Positions 51,433 through 60,674 are shown, counted from the first letter of the stretch. The stretch: DNA of 64,000 nucleotides from Caulobacter sp. UNC358MFTsu5.1 (GCF_000712075.1 NZ_JONW01000006.1:62001-126000); one strand, 5' to 3'. A program made the numbers and translations. Notes: generated by a model from the letters alone, not told the origin.

Positions 51433-53091
51433 ATGACGGCCCAGGATCAGGCTGAGGATCGCGCGTCCATGCGCACGGTGGTGGCGGCGTCGTCCGCGGG
51501 CACCGCCTTCGAATGGTACGACTTCTTCATCTTCGGCAGCCTGGCCCAGGTGATCTCCAAGACCTTCTTCACGGGCCTGTCGGAGACGGCCGGCTACGTG
51601 GCCGCCCTGGCCCTGTTCGGGGTGGGCTTCGCGTTCCGGCCCCTGGGCGCGCTGGTGTTCGGCAAGATCGGCGACCAGGCCGGCCGCAAGGGCGCGTTCC
51701 TGGCCACCGTGCTGCTGATGGGCGGGGCCACCTTCGCCATCGCCCTGCTGCCCACCTACCAGCAGGCGGGGATCATCTCGCCGATCCTGCTGATCGTCCT
51801 GCGCTGCGTGCAGGGCTTCGCCCTGGGCGGCGAATACGGCGGGGCGGCGATCTACGTCGCCGAGCATTCGCCGCCGCACCAGCGCGGCCGCTCGACCGCC
51901 TGGGTGCAGAGCTCGGCGTCCCTGGGTCTGTTCGCGGCGTTGCTGGTCATCCTGGCGACCCGCTGGTTGCTGGGCGGCGTCGCCGGGCCGGCCGCCTTCG
52001 ACGCCTGGGGCTGGCGCATCCCGTTCGCCGTCTCGATCGGCCTGCTGGCGGTGTCGGTCTGGATGCGCCTGAAGCTCAGCGAAAGCCCCACCTTCGCGCG
52101 GATGAAGGAGGAGGGCGCGGCGTCCAAGGCGCCCTATGCCGAAGCCTTCGGCCAGTGGAAGAACCTGAAACTGGTCCTGCTGGCCTTCTTCGCGGTCATG
52201 TCGGCCCAGGGCGCGGTCTGGTACACGACCTTCTTCTACATCCAGACCTTCATGGAGAAGTTCCTCAAGATCGCGCCGGGCACGATCAACGGGCTGATGA
52301 TGGCCGCCGCCGCGGTCAGCGCGGTGCTCTACGTGGTGTTCGGCGCCCTGTCGGACAGGATCGGGCGCAAGCCGGTGATGCTGGGCGGCATGGTCCTGGC
52401 GCTGGCGTTCTACTTCCCCGGCTTCCATCTGCTGGAGCGCGCCGCCAACCCGGCCCTGGCCGAGGCCTCGGCCCGCGCGCCTGTCAGCGTCACCGCCGAC
52501 CCCAAGGACTGCGCCCTGCAGTTCGACCCGATCGGCAAGGCCGCCTTCGTCTCGTCCTGCGACATCGCCAAGAGCGCCCTGGCCAACGCCGGGGTGTCCT
52601 ACGCCAACCACGCCGGTCCGGCCGGCTCGGCGGCGGTGGTCCAGATCGGCGAGACCCGGATCGTGTCGAAAAGCGCCAAGGGCCTGCCCGCCAAGGAGGC
52701 CAAGGCGGTGAAGACCGCCGGCGAGGCCGCCATCAAGGCCGCCCTGGCCCGGGCCGGCTATCCGGCCAAGGCCGACCCGGCCCGGCTGAACTGGTGGGGC
52801 GTGTTCGGCGTGCTGATGGTCTTCGTCGTCGGCGCCACCGCCCTCTACGGGCCGCTGGCCGCGGCTCTGGTCGAGCTCTTCCCGACCCGGGTGCGCTACA
52901 CCGCCCTGTCGCTGCCCTACCACATCGGCACGGGCTGGATCGGCGGCTTCGTGCCGTTCAGCGCCTTCGCCATCGTGGCGGCGGTGGGCAATATCTACGC
53001 CGGGCTCTGGTACCCGGTGTTCTTCACCCTGATCAGCGTGCTGACGACCCTGTTCCTGCTGCCCGAGACCAAGGACCGGGCTCTGGACTAG
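51433..53091 (+). CDS. MHS-family MFS transporter with a large extra loop
   Basis: A 552-residue proton symporter of the metabolite:H+ symporter (MHS) family. It has the start SSAGTAFEWYDFFIFG, the RCVQGFALGGEYGGAAIYVAEHSP block and the loop motif GKIGDQAGRKGAF. About 12 helices are seen. Between about residues 336 and 455 a soluble, charged, two-cysteine segment (ending before NWWGVFGVLMVF) interrupts the membrane pattern, making the protein longer than typical MHS carriers such as ProP (about 500). Substrate unknown; possibly a carboxylate or osmolyte. Confidence 0.9.
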   Translation: MTAQDQAEDRASMRTVVAASSAGTAFEWYDFFIFGSLAQVISKTFFTGLSETAGYVAALALFGVGFAFRPLGALVFGKIGDQAGRKGAFLATVLLMGGATFAIALLPTYQQAGIISPILLIVLRCVQGFALGGEYGGAAIYVAEHSPPHQRGRSTAWVQSSASLGLFAALLVILATRWLLGGVAGPAAFDAWGWRIPFAVSIGLLAVSVWMRLKLSESPTFARMKEEGAASKAPYAEAFGQWKNLKLVLLAFFAVMSAQGAVWYTTFFYIQTFMEKFLKIAPGTINGLMMAAAAVSAVLYVVFGALSDRIGRKPVMLGGMVLALAFYFPGFHLLERAANPALAEASARAPVSVTADPKDCALQFDPIGKAAFVSSCDIAKSALANAGVSYANHAGPAGSAAVVQIGETRIVSKSAKGLPAKEAKAVKTAGEAAIKAALARAGYPAKADPARLNWWGVFGVLMVFVVGATALYGPLAAALVELFPTRVRYTALSLPYHIGTGWIGGFVPFSAFAIVAAVGNIYAGLWYPVFFTLISVLTTLFLLPETKDRALD

Positions 53092-53100
53092 TCTCGCATG

Positions 53101-53142
53101 TTGTCATCCCGGACAGCCTCTACGACGCTTCCGGGATGACAA
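53101..53142. repeat. GTCATCCCGG palindromic element, short form
   Basis: TTGTCATCCCGG and CCGGGATGACAA form a perfect 12-bp inverted pair around 18 bases, nine bases after the MFS stop. It is a minimal version of the element at 15062-15173 and could work as a bidirectional terminator-like hairpin between two convergent genes. Confidence 0.82.
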
Positions 53143-53155
53143 CGGTTGGGTCTCT

Positions 53156-54034
53156 TTAGATCGCTTCAACGCTGACCGACGCCGCCCCCAGCGCCTGGAC
53201 CAGGGCCGGGTCGACCGGGGCCACGATCAGCCGGACGATCTGCTTGCCCTCCTGGGCCAGGGTCACCAGCGTCTCCGCGCCGGCCTGGGCCGGATCCAGC
53301 CGGTGGACGTCGCGGCGGGCCATGTTGACGATGTCGGGATCGGCGGCCTCGTCGGCGATCAGCACGTCGGCGGCGCCCAGGGCCCGCAGGGCGCGCAGGG
53401 TCAAGAGGTCCGAGGGGCCCTTGCCGGCGATGAACCGCACCTTGCCCTCGCGGCCGACGCCCTTGGCCAGGGCCTGGCGGAACAGCTGGCCGGCCTTCTC
53501 CATGTCGCCGGCCATGGCCGCCTGGGCGGCCTCGCCGGCCACGGCGTCGCGGAGGAAGGCGCGGCGCTCGTGCATGGCGGGCAGGGCGCCGCGCACCTCG
53601 TCCTGGAACTTGCGCAGCAGGGCGGCCACCCGGCCCGAGCCCTCCGGCACCTGGGCCTCGATGTCGTTGCGCAGCTTGGTGGCCAGGGTCGGCGAGGCGC
53701 CGCCCGTGCCGACGGCGGCCACCACCTCGCCGCGGTCGATCACCGCCGGGGTGTTGAAATCGCTCATCGTCGGCCTGTCGACCACGTTGACCAGCACCCG
53801 GGCCGCGCGGGCCGCGCTGGCCGCGCTCTGCAGGAAGACCTCGTCGTCGCCCGCCACGAAGGCCAGCACCGCCCCGGCGTAGGTCCCCGGCAGGAAGGCC
53901 GCGTGGCCGTCGACCCGCACCAGCGTGGCCGGCGAGCCGTCGAACAGCCGCGCCTTGTTGTCGGCGGCCTCGCCGCTACCGGCGATCACGACCTTGCGGC
54001 CGGCCAGGGGGAAGTAAGCGGGGAAGGAATCCAA
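53156..54034 (-). CDS. Siroheme synthase N-terminal (precorrin-2 dehydrogenase/ferrochelatase) with truncated SUMT tail
   Basis: A 292-residue protein. The first 190 residues are the CysG N-terminal bifunctional domain: NAD-binding VVIAGSGEAADNKARLF, VNVVDRPTMSDFNTPAVIDRG and GTGGASPTLATKLRNDIEA, which oxidise precorrin-2 and insert iron. The last 95 residues (VRFIAGKGPSDLLTLRALRALGAADVLIADE ...) match only the start of a uroporphyrinogen-III methyltransferase domain and then stop. The TTG at 54034 with AGGA about eight bases upstream gives SFPAYFPLAG right at the start; a GTG at 54100 would add 22 residues. Transcribed away from iorAB. Confidence 0.82.
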   Translation of the reverse strand: MDSFPAYFPLAGRKVVIAGSGEAADNKARLFDGSPATLVRVDGHAAFLPGTYAGAVLAFVAGDDEVFLQSAASAARAARVLVNVVDRPTMSDFNTPAVIDRGEVVAAVGTGGASPTLATKLRNDIEAQVPEGSGRVAALLRKFQDEVRGALPAMHERRAFLRDAVAGEAAQAAMAGDMEKAGQLFRQALAKGVGREGKVRFIAGKGPSDLLTLRALRALGAADVLIADEAADPDIVNMARRDVHRLDPAQAGAETLVTLAQEGKQIVRLIVAPVDPALVQALGAASVSVEAI

Positions 54035-54180
54035 GGGGCGGGTCCTGACGGGAAACAAGCGAACGGCGGTCAGGCTAGCCTGCCTGAACCAAGATTTCAC
54101 TGGCGGGTTTGGGTCTTAGCAGTGTTAGATTCCGCCGAGCCGGGCCGTCGGACCCCGTTTTTCGCTTGGGAGGCGAAAGC

Positions 54181-54738
54181 ATGACCTCGACGTTGGATAT
54201 CAACGGCAAGTCGGTCGCCGTGAAGGCCGCCCCCGAGACGCCCCTGCTGTGGGTGCTGCGCGACGAGCTGGGCCTGACGGGCACCAAGTTCGGCTGCGGC
54301 ATGGCCCAGTGCGGGGCCTGCACGGTCCACGTCAACGGCGACCCGGTGCGGTCGTGCGTGACGCCCATCGCGGCCCTGGCGGGCGCCAAGATCGCCACCA
54401 TCGAGAGCCTGGGCGGGACCCACCCGCTGCAGCAGGCCTGGGTCAAGCACGACGTGCCCCAGTGCGGCTACTGCCAGTCGGGCCAGATCATGTCGGCCGC
54501 CGCCCTGCTGGCCAGCACCAAGTCGCCCAGCGACGCGGACATCGACAACGCCATGAGCGGCAACATCTGCCGCTGTGGCACCTACCAGCGCATCCGCGCC
54601 GCCATCAAGGACGCCGCCGGCCTGACCGCCGCGCCCGTGGTCGCCGCGCCAGCCGCCGCCAAGCCGACAGCCTCCAACGACATCGACGACGAGATCGCCG
54701 CCGCCTCGGGCTCGACCGGCCGCGGAGTGGGCCAATGA
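54181..54738 (+). CDS. Molybdenum hydroxylase small [2Fe-2S] subunit (IorA-like)
   Basis: A 185-residue electron-transfer subunit of an aldehyde/isoquinoline 1-oxidoreductase type enzyme. The N-terminal plant-type ferredoxin cluster has Cys39, Cys44, Cys47 and Cys59 ([11 protein letters not shown] ... RSC). The second, helical cluster has Cys95, Cys98, Cys130 and Cys132 ([15 protein letters not shown]). The C-terminal Ala-rich tail is likely flexible. GGAGG precedes the ATG at 54181; an earlier opening adds a non-family tail. The stop overlaps the start of the large subunit gene (ATGA). Confidence 0.94.
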   Translation: MTSTLDINGKSVAVKAAPETPLLWVLRDELGLTGTKFGCGMAQCGACTVHVNGDPVRSCVTPIAALAGAKIATIESLGGTHPLQQAWVKHDVPQCGYCQSGQIMSAAALLASTKSPSDADIDNAMSGNICRCGTYQRIRAAIKDAAGLTAAPVVAAPAAAKPTASNDIDDEIAAASGSTGRGVGQ

Positions 54739-56927
54739 ACGGGCCGTTCCGGAAACTCGACCGCCAGGACGGCGTCAGCCGCCGCGACCTGGTGGTCGGC
54801 GCCACCCTGGCCGGCGGGGCCCTGCTGGTCGGCTGCTCGCCCGCCGATCTGATGAGCGCGGGTTCGAAGGTGGATGTCGGGGCCTTCGGACCGTTCATCC
54901 GGTTCGATCCGGACGGCGCGGTGACCGTGCTCTCCAAGCACATCGAGTTCGGTCAGGGCAATCACGCGGGCCTGGGGGCCATCGTCGCCGAGGAGCTGGA
55001 CGCCGACTGGAGCCGGGTGAAGGTGCTGCACGCGCCCGCGAACGCCAAGCTCTACGCCAACGGCGGCATGGGCATCCAGCTGACCGGCGGCTCGTCGGCG
55101 ATCTCCAACTCCTGGGAGCAGCTGCGCAAGGCCGGGGCCGGCGCGCGGGCGATGTTCGTGCAGGCGGCGGCGACGCGCTGGAACGTTCCGGCCGATCAGA
55201 TCACCGTCAAGGACGGCGTCGTCAGCGGCGGCGGCAAGAGCGCGGGCTTCGGCGAACTGATCGCCGACGCCGCCAAGGTGGCGCCGCCCGAGAACCCGAC
55301 CCTGAAGGACCCCAAGACCTTCACCCTGATCGGCACCGACCGTGTGCGGCGCAAGGACAGCCTGATCAAGAGCAACGGCTCGGCCCGCTACACCCAGGAC
55401 GTCCAGCTGCCGGACATGCTGGTGGCCATGGTCGCCCACGCGCCCCGCTTCGGCGGCACGGTGAAGAGCTTCGACGCCGACGAGGCCAAGAAGGTGGCCG
55501 GGGTGGTCGATGTCTACGAGATCCCGACCGGGGTGGCGGTGGTCGCCGACAACACCTACGCCGCCCGCATGGGCCGCGAGGCGCTGAAGGTCGAGTGGGA
55601 CGAGGGCAAGGTCGAGACCCGCGGCTCGGCGACGATCGCCCAGCAGTGGCGCGACATCGCCGCCGGCAAGGGCCCGGCCGACCTGAAATGGGAAGCGTTC
55701 GACTCCAAGGGCGATGCGTCCGTCGCCTCGGGCGGCAAGGGGAGCGAGGTCTTCGAGACCACCTACGACTTCCCTTACCTGGCCCACGCGACCATGGAGC
55801 CGATGAACTGCGTGGCGATCGTCGACGGCAACAAGGTCAAGCTGATCCACGGCTCCCAGGCCCAGACCCTGGACCAGATGAACGCGGCCAAGATCGTCAA
55901 GACCCTGCCGGGCTCGGTCGAGATCGAGACCCTGTACGCCGGCGGCTCGTTCGGCCGGCGCGCCAACTTCCCGTCCGACTACGTGGCCGAATGCGTGACC
56001 ATCGCCCAGAAGGTCGGCAAGGGCCGGCCGGTCAAGTTGGTCTGGACCCGCGAGGACGACATGCGGGCCGGCTTCTTCCGGCCGCTGGTCCACCACGCCG
56101 TGCGGGTCAGGGTGGACAAGGACGGCTATCCGGCCAGCTGGCGCCACCGGATCGTCACCCAGTCGATCATGAAGGACTCGCCGATGAAGGCGAAGGGGCC
56201 GGACCAGACGGCGATCGAGGGGACGGCGGGCTCGCCCTATCTGAAGGCCACGCCGATCGTCGACGCCCAGCTGGCCACGCCGGAGGGCGGCGTGCCGGTC
56301 CTGTGGTGGCGGTCGGTGGGGGCCACCCACACCGCCTTCGTCATGGAGCACACGATCGACCAGCTGGCGCTGAAGGCCGGCAAGGATCCGGTCGAGTACC
56401 GGCGCGTCCTCTACGCCAAGGCCGGCGAGCATGGCGCGCGGCACCTGGCGGCGCTGAACCTGGCGGTCGAGAAGGCCGGGCCGACGCCCACCCCCGGCTT
56501 CACGCGCGGCGTGGCGGTGCACGAGAGCTTCGGCTCGGTGGTCGCCCAGGTGGCCGAGGTCAAGCTGGTGGACGGCGAACCGCGCGTCGGCCGCGTGGTC
56601 ACCGCCATCGACTGCGGCCTGGCGGTCGCGCCCGACCAGGTAGCGGCCCAGGTGGAAGGCGGCACGTGCTACGGCCTGTCGGCGGCCCTCTACGGCGAGG
56701 TCACCCTGACGGACGGCCGTGTCGACCAGAGCAATTTCGACACCTATCGGGTGCTGCGGATGAACGAGGCGCCGGTGGTCGAGACCCATGTCGTGCCGTC
56801 GGGCAATCCGCCCAGCGGGGTGGGCGAGCCGGGCACGCCGGTCATCGCCCCCGCGGTGGCCAACGCCCTGCTGGCGCTGTCCAAGACCCCGACCGGCCGC
56901 CTGCCCTTCGTCCGCGCCCAGGCCTGA
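54735..56927 (+). CDS. Molybdenum hydroxylase large catalytic subunit (IorB-like)
   Basis: A 730-residue molybdopterin-cytosine-dinucleotide subunit of the isoquinoline 1-oxidoreductase / aldehyde dehydrogenase group. An N-terminal twin-arginine-like signal with a cysteine after the hydrophobic stretch ([21 protein letters not shown]) suggests Tat export and possibly lipid anchoring. The molybdenum site includes [15 protein letters not shown] and the catalytic Glu698 (GVGEPGTPV). The substrate is unknown, since these subunits oxidise various N-heterocycles and aldehydes. It pairs with iorA and probably depends on the mocA-moa-xdhC genes 2-7 kb downstream. Confidence 0.93.
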   Translation: MNGPFRKLDRQDGVSRRDLVVGATLAGGALLVGCSPADLMSAGSKVDVGAFGPFIRFDPDGAVTVLSKHIEFGQGNHAGLGAIVAEELDADWSRVKVLHAPANAKLYANGGMGIQLTGGSSAISNSWEQLRKAGAGARAMFVQAAATRWNVPADQITVKDGVVSGGGKSAGFGELIADAAKVAPPENPTLKDPKTFTLIGTDRVRRKDSLIKSNGSARYTQDVQLPDMLVAMVAHAPRFGGTVKSFDADEAKKVAGVVDVYEIPTGVAVVADNTYAARMGREALKVEWDEGKVETRGSATIAQQWRDIAAGKGPADLKWEAFDSKGDASVASGGKGSEVFETTYDFPYLAHATMEPMNCVAIVDGNKVKLIHGSQAQTLDQMNAAKIVKTLPGSVEIETLYAGGSFGRRANFPSDYVAECVTIAQKVGKGRPVKLVWTREDDMRAGFFRPLVHHAVRVRVDKDGYPASWRHRIVTQSIMKDSPMKAKGPDQTAIEGTAGSPYLKATPIVDAQLATPEGGVPVLWWRSVGATHTAFVMEHTIDQLALKAGKDPVEYRRVLYAKAGEHGARHLAALNLAVEKAGPTPTPGFTRGVAVHESFGSVVAQVAEVKLVDGEPRVGRVVTAIDCGLAVAPDQVAAQVEGGTCYGLSAALYGEVTLTDGRVDQSNFDTYRVLRMNEAPVVETHVVPSGNPPSGVGEPGTPVIAPAVANALLALSKTPTGRLPFVRAQA

Positions 56928-57060
56928 GCGTCGCGCGACCGGCGGTGGAGGCCGCTCGGCTTAGCGAAATTCGATGCGGTTTTGATGGGACGCGCCCCGT
57001 TGAAGCGCGTTCAGTCAAGTCTTGCTGGACGTAAGGCGAGCCGCGAACCATTTTAGCGGC

Positions 57061-57768
57061 ATGGTGGACTCCGGCGACAACCTGGGCTTCGAGCGTCTGA
57101 CTCCTCGCGAGCGGGAGATCCTGCGGCTTATCGCCCAGCATCGACAGTCCAAGGAAATCGCCCGCCTGCTGCGGCTCTCGCCCAAGACCGTCGAGATGCA
57201 CGTGCTCAGCGCACGGCGCCGGCTGGCCGGACTGAACCGCCGCGACGCCGCCCTGGCCTTCGTGGCCTGGGAAACCGACCCCGGTAATGACTACCGTAAG
57301 CAATCGGCCGAGCTAGCCACGGCCCAGTCAGAGGTCTTTTCTCGCTTCAACAGCGAGAGCAGCCATGACGAAATCTTCGACCAACACTCCCAACCCGGCC
57401 TCGGCCTTCTTCATCGCGAGCTGGCAGTCCCTGGAGGAAGGCCTGACCCTGATGGCGGGTACGCCGGAACGCGGCCGGCTGGTGGCGGAAACGGTTTCGG
57501 CGCTGCGCAAGGCGCAGGCGGCGGGCGATCCCCCGGGCAAGCTGCTCCTGAGGGTCCTGGCCGCGACGGCCTTCCTGGCGGACGACACGCCGCTCCGTAT
57601 GGAAGGAGCTGGCGCGATGACCTGACCCCCTTGCAGTGGCTGGGTCTGATCCTCGCGGTCGCCACCCTGGGCGGTATCCTGCTCGGGACGGTCACGATGG
57701 GGGCCCACGAATTCCTCTACGCCCTTCAGCGGTTCCGCGAGGGCTGGAGCCCGCCTCCGGCGCACTGA
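57061..57768 (+). CDS. LuxR-type HTH protein with C-terminal membrane segment; frame shared with another ORF
   Basis: A 235-residue reading frame. The N-terminus is a LuxR-type HTH (FERLTPREREILRLIAQHRQSKEIARLLRLSPKTVEMHVLSARRRLAGL). The C-terminus carries one membrane helix (LTPLQWLGLILAVATLGGILLGTVTMG), a combination seen in small Caulobacter regulators. The middle (57365-57620) is Gly/Pro/Arg-rich in this frame but reads as a good protein in the +1 frame, where codon third positions are more GC-rich. The gene may therefore end or shift before the membrane part. Start ATG at 57061 (no clear RBS); a TTG at 57022 is possible. Confidence 0.55.
   Translation: MVDSGDNLGFERLTPREREILRLIAQHRQSKEIARLLRLSPKTVEMHVLSARRRLAGLNRRDAALAFVAWETDPGNDYRKQSAELATAQSEVFSRFNSESSHDEIFDQHSQPGLGLLHRELAVPGGRPDPDGGYAGTRPAGGGNGFGAAQGAGGGRSPGQAAPEGPGRDGLPGGRHAAPYGRSWRDDLTPLQWLGLILAVATLGGILLGTVTMGAHEFLYALQRFREGWSPPPAH
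57365..57625 (+). CDS. Small hypothetical protein nested in the LuxR frame, 86 aa
   Basis: An 86-residue frame starting MTKSSTNTPNPASAFFIASW. It has a balanced, amphipathic composition (LEEGLTLMAGTPERGRLVAETVSALRKAQAAGDPPGKLLLRVLAATAFLADDTP) and GC-rich third codon positions, so it looks genuinely coding. It overlaps the middle of the LuxR frame by +1. The site before the ATG (GAGAG) is weak. No known domain. Its TGA lies a few bases before the sequence that encodes the membrane helix in the LuxR frame. Confidence 0.6.
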   Translation: MTKSSTNTPNPASAFFIASWQSLEEGLTLMAGTPERGRLVAETVSALRKAQAAGDPPGKLLLRVLAATAFLADDTPLRMEGAGAMT

Positions 57769-57841
57769 CGCCGACCTTTCCAACAACATTTCATCGACTT
57801 GAACGTGCGGGGGGGACCCGTGCGACCGGGAGAGTCATGCC

Positions 57842-58189
57842 ATGAAACGAACCGAAGCCGCCCGTGCCGGCGCTGAAAAGCTGATGCGCGCCGAGGCCGC
57901 GATCGACGCCGCCCTGCGCGAAACCGCCGAGCTGATGGGCCTGCTGCCCATGCTGCGGCTCGAGACCAAGCTGTCGGCCGTTCTGGGTCAGGAAGCCGTC
58001 GCCAACCTGGGCGAAACCCTGGCGCACATCGTTTCCGCCCGCCGGACGATCATCGAGACCCACAGCGCCCTGGCCACCGTGCGCAGCCAGATCGGTTGCG
58101 GCGCCATGGCCGGCGGCGACCTGCCCAAGGGTCCGGAAGAACCGCGCACGAGCGGCCTGCACGCCGTTCCCGGCGGCCTGGCCGCCTGA
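57842..58189 (+). CDS. Small hypothetical protein, 115 aa
   Basis: A helical 115-residue protein (MKRTEAARAGAEKLMRAEAAIDAALRETAELM ... SARRTIIETHSALATVRSQIGCGAM) with a Pro-rich tail. GGGAGAG lies seven bases before the ATG. No recognised domain or signal peptide; it may be a phasin- or chaperone-like oligomer, but that is a guess. It belongs to a run of small genes of unknown role between iorB and mocA. Confidence 0.7.
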   Translation: MKRTEAARAGAEKLMRAEAAIDAALRETAELMGLLPMLRLETKLSAVLGQEAVANLGETLAHIVSARRTIIETHSALATVRSQIGCGAMAGGDLPKGPEEPRTSGLHAVPGGLAA

Positions 58190-58251
58190 TCCGATTTCAC
58201 CTCGTCCGTGCACGGCGCGAGCCGCGCCCGACCCATGAAAGATGACGTGCA

Positions 58252-58476
58252 ATGAGCACCGCCCAGACCGTTCAGCAGCCGCAGGACTCGACGGCCGACG
58301 AGCTGAAGGAATTCCGCCAGCACCTGCGCACCCTCGGGCCCGTCCAGCGCCGGATCCTGTCCGTGCTGATGCCCCAGCTGGTCGCCCTCGACGAAGCCGG
58401 CGACACCGACGGCGCGCTGAGCATCATCGAGGAGGTCAAGACCATCCTGTGGGAAGGCCGTCGTACGCGGCACTGA
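58252..58476 (+). CDS. Small hypothetical protein, 74 aa
   Basis: A soluble 74-residue protein (MSTAQTVQQPQDSTADELKEFRQHLRTLGPVQRRILSVLMPQLVALDEAGD ...). It is predicted helical with a charged C-terminus (WEGRRTRH) and no known domain. Codon use is Caulobacter-like with high GC3. A perfect hairpin follows at 58515-58544. Confidence 0.7.
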   Translation: MSTAQTVQQPQDSTADELKEFRQHLRTLGPVQRRILSVLMPQLVALDEAGDTDGALSIIEEVKTILWEGRRTRH

Positions 58477-58514
58477 CCATAGGTTGCTGTTCTCCGAACC
58501 ACGCTTGCGGCATG

Positions 58515-58544
58515 GTGGCGCTCGAACTTGGTTTCGAGCGCCAC
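58515..58544. terminator. Perfect 12-bp hairpin before the small membrane protein gene
   Basis: GTGGCGCTCGAA / TTCGAGCGCCAC with a six-base loop. It can end the preceding transcript. It also lies directly before the GTG at 58549, while an alternative TTG start (58528) is inside its loop, so it could influence initiation of the next gene. Confidence 0.6.
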
Positions 58545-58548
58545 GGCC

Positions 58549-58965
58549 GTGCAGATTCACGCTGTCATTTCCCTGATCCTGGCCATCCTGGTCTGCGGAC
58601 TGGCGATGTGGCGCGGCGATCGCAGCGCCCGTTGGATCGGCACGGCCTTCCTCGCCGACTGGCTGGGCTCCCTGCTGGTCTATCGCCCCCACGTCCAGAG
58701 CGCCGACTACGGCGTGCTGATGATCGACATCGTGACGCTGGCGGCGTTCGTCTGGATCTCGATGCGGACCCGGCGCCTCTGGACGATCGTCGCCTCGGCC
58801 TTCATGGCGATCATCGTGGCCTCGCACGTGGCGGTGATGATCGACCTGCGGGTGACCATCAACACGCTGAAGGCCAGCATGGCGATCTGGAGCTACGGGG
58901 TCCTGGCGTGCATCGCGTTCGGGACCTGGGCCGGCTGGCGCCGGCAAGGCCACGCCCCCTCCTGA
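58549..58965 (+). CDS. Small four-helix membrane protein, 138 aa
   Basis: An uncharacterised inner-membrane protein of about 138 residues with four hydrophobic helices (HAVISLILAILVCGLAMW, FLADWLGSLLV, VLMIDIVTLAAFVWI, IWSYGVLACIAFGTWAGW). The GTG at 58549 starts right at the first helix; TTG at 58528 would lie in a hairpin loop. It is convergent with mocA, four bases between the stops. Function unknown. Confidence 0.72.
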   Translation: MQIHAVISLILAILVCGLAMWRGDRSARWIGTAFLADWLGSLLVYRPHVQSADYGVLMIDIVTLAAFVWISMRTRRLWTIVASAFMAIIVASHVAVMIDLRVTINTLKASMAIWSYGVLACIAFGTWAGWRRQGHAPS

Positions 58966-58969
58966 GCGG

Positions 58970-59608
58970 TCACCGGTCGCGGGCCAGGTCCTCGGGACGG
59001 TCGACATCGAACAGCACGCCGTCGTCCGGGCCGTCGACCAGCGCCAGGCGCCCGCCCAGCGCGGCCAGCACCTCCCGCGCGCCGACATCGCCCTCCAGGC
59101 GCCGCAGGGCGGGATAGCAGGCCCTTCCGAACAGCACGGGATGTCCGCGCCGCCCCGCGAAGCAAGGCGCCACGGCGTCGACGCCCGGGCGCAGCGCCCG
59201 CGCCAGGTCGCGCGCCAGGCCTGGCGGAACACACGGCATGTCGCCCAGGAACACGAAGACGCCGTCCGAGTCCGGAGGCAGGGCGGCGATGGCCGTTCGC
59301 AACGAGGCGCCCATGCCTTCGGCGGCGTCGACCGCCACGACGATGTCGAGATCGTCCGGCCGGCCCAGCCGCGCGGCATGGCCGGCGGCCGCCTCGGCCA
59401 GGTCCGCGTCGCCGTCGGTGACCAGCAGCACGCGCCGGGCGGGGGCCGCGAAGGCCGCGTCCAGGGCGCCGGCGATCAGCGGCCGGCCCTCGAACGGGGC
59501 CAGCAGCTTGCGCCCTCCCGAAGACCCGGCGCCGTGCCCAGCGAAGCGGCGCCCGGCCCCCGCCGCCAGGACCACGGCGTCGCACCGCGCGCTTTTCCTT
59601 TCCGCCAT
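58970..59608 (-). CDS. Molybdenum cofactor cytidylyltransferase-like protein (MocA type)
   Basis: A 212-residue NTP-transferase of the MobA/MocA group. The nucleotide-binding loop is [11 protein letters not shown] ... [13 protein letters not shown] and the metal-site segment is [10 protein letters not shown]. The layout (short LAAGxGxRF loop and no GTP-specific extension) and the nearby iorAB and xdhC favour MocA, which makes the MCD form of the cofactor for xanthine-dehydrogenase-type enzymes, over MobA. ATG at 59608 used (a GTG lies one codon earlier). It is divergent from moaA, with 29 bases between starts. Confidence 0.88.
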   Translation of the reverse strand: MAERKSARCDAVVLAAGAGRRFAGHGAGSSGGRKLLAPFEGRPLIAGALDAAFAAPARRVLLVTDGDADLAEAAAGHAARLGRPDDLDIVVAVDAAEGMGASLRTAIAALPPDSDGVFVFLGDMPCVPPGLARDLARALRPGVDAVAPCFAGRRGHPVLFGRACYPALRRLEGDVGAREVLAALGGRLALVDGPDDGVLFDVDRPEDLARDR

Positions 59609-59637
59609 CACGTCCCACGCCTATCTTACGGACCGAC

Positions 59638-60672
59638 ATGACGCCCTACGACGCCAGCCCCGCGCAAGCGGTCATCCGATCCCCGCGCCTTATCGACGGT
59701 TTCGGCCGCGCGGTGACCTATCTGCGCGTCTCGGTCACCGACCGCTGCGACCTGCGCTGCACCTATTGCATGGCCGAGCATATGACCTTCCTGCCGAAGG
59801 CGGAGGTCCTGTCGCTGGAGGAGCTGGACCGCCTGGCCTCGGCCTTCGTGGGCCTGGGCGCGCGCAAGCTGCGCCTGACCGGCGGCGAGCCGCTGGTGCG
59901 CAAGGGGATCATGACCCTGGTCGAGCGGCTGTCGCGGCATCTGCGCTCGGGCGACCTGGACGAGCTGACCCTGACCACCAACGGCACCCAGCTGGCCGCC
60001 CATGCCGCCGACCTGGCCCGTCTGGGCGTGCGGCGGATCAACGTCTCGCTCGACACCCTCAAGCCCGACCTCTTCCGCAAGCTCACGCGGGGCGGCGACC
60101 TGGCCAAGGTGCTGGCCGGGATCGACGCGGCCCTGGCCGCCGGCCTGCGGGTCAAGATCAACGCCGTGGCCCTGCGGCACGACAACGCCCAGGAGCTGCC
60201 GGCCCTGATCCAATGGGCCCACGGCCTGGGCGCCGACATGACCCTGATCGAGACCATGCCGCTGGGCGAGGTCGAGGTGGACCGCACCGACCAGTACCTG
60301 TCGCTGAGGGACGTGCGCCGCGACCTGGCCTCGTTCTGGACACTGACGGACCTGGCCTACGCCACCGGCGGGCCGGCCCGCTACGTCCGGGTCGAGGAGA
60401 CCGGCGGGCGGCTGGGCTTCATCACCCCGCTCAGCCACAATTTCTGCGAGGCCTGCAATCGGGTCCGCCTGACCTGCACCGGCACCCTGCACACCTGCCT
60501 GGGCCGCGACGACGCCAGCGACCTGCGGGCGGTGCTCCGCGGCGGGGCCGACGAGGCCGGCCTGGAGCGGGCGATCTTCGCCGCGATCGGCGCCAAGCCC
60601 CAGGGCCACGACTTCCACATCGACGCCGCGCGCCCGGCCGTGGCGCGCCACATGTCGACGACGGGGGGCTGA
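59638..60672 (+). CDS. moaA: GTP 3',8-cyclase MoaA
   Basis: A 344-residue radical-SAM enzyme for the first step of molybdenum cofactor synthesis. The N-terminal cluster motif is Cys37, Cys41, Cys44 (CDLRCTYC). The C-terminal GTP-binding [4Fe-4S] cluster has Cys270, Cys273 and Cys287 ([18 protein letters not shown]). The chain ends in Gly-Gly, the double-glycine needed for activity. It is the first of five moa genes in this direction, and the moaD GTG follows two bases after its stop. Confidence 0.97.
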   Translation: MTPYDASPAQAVIRSPRLIDGFGRAVTYLRVSVTDRCDLRCTYCMAEHMTFLPKAEVLSLEELDRLASAFVGLGARKLRLTGGEPLVRKGIMTLVERLSRHLRSGDLDELTLTTNGTQLAAHAADLARLGVRRINVSLDTLKPDLFRKLTRGGDLAKVLAGIDAALAAGLRVKINAVALRHDNAQELPALIQWAHGLGADMTLIETMPLGEVEVDRTDQYLSLRDVRRDLASFWTLTDLAYATGGPARYVRVEETGGRLGFITPLSHNFCEACNRVRLTCTGTLHTCLGRDDASDLRAVLRGGADEAGLERAIFAAIGAKPQGHDFHIDAARPAVARHMSTTGG

Positions 60673-60674
60673 CC

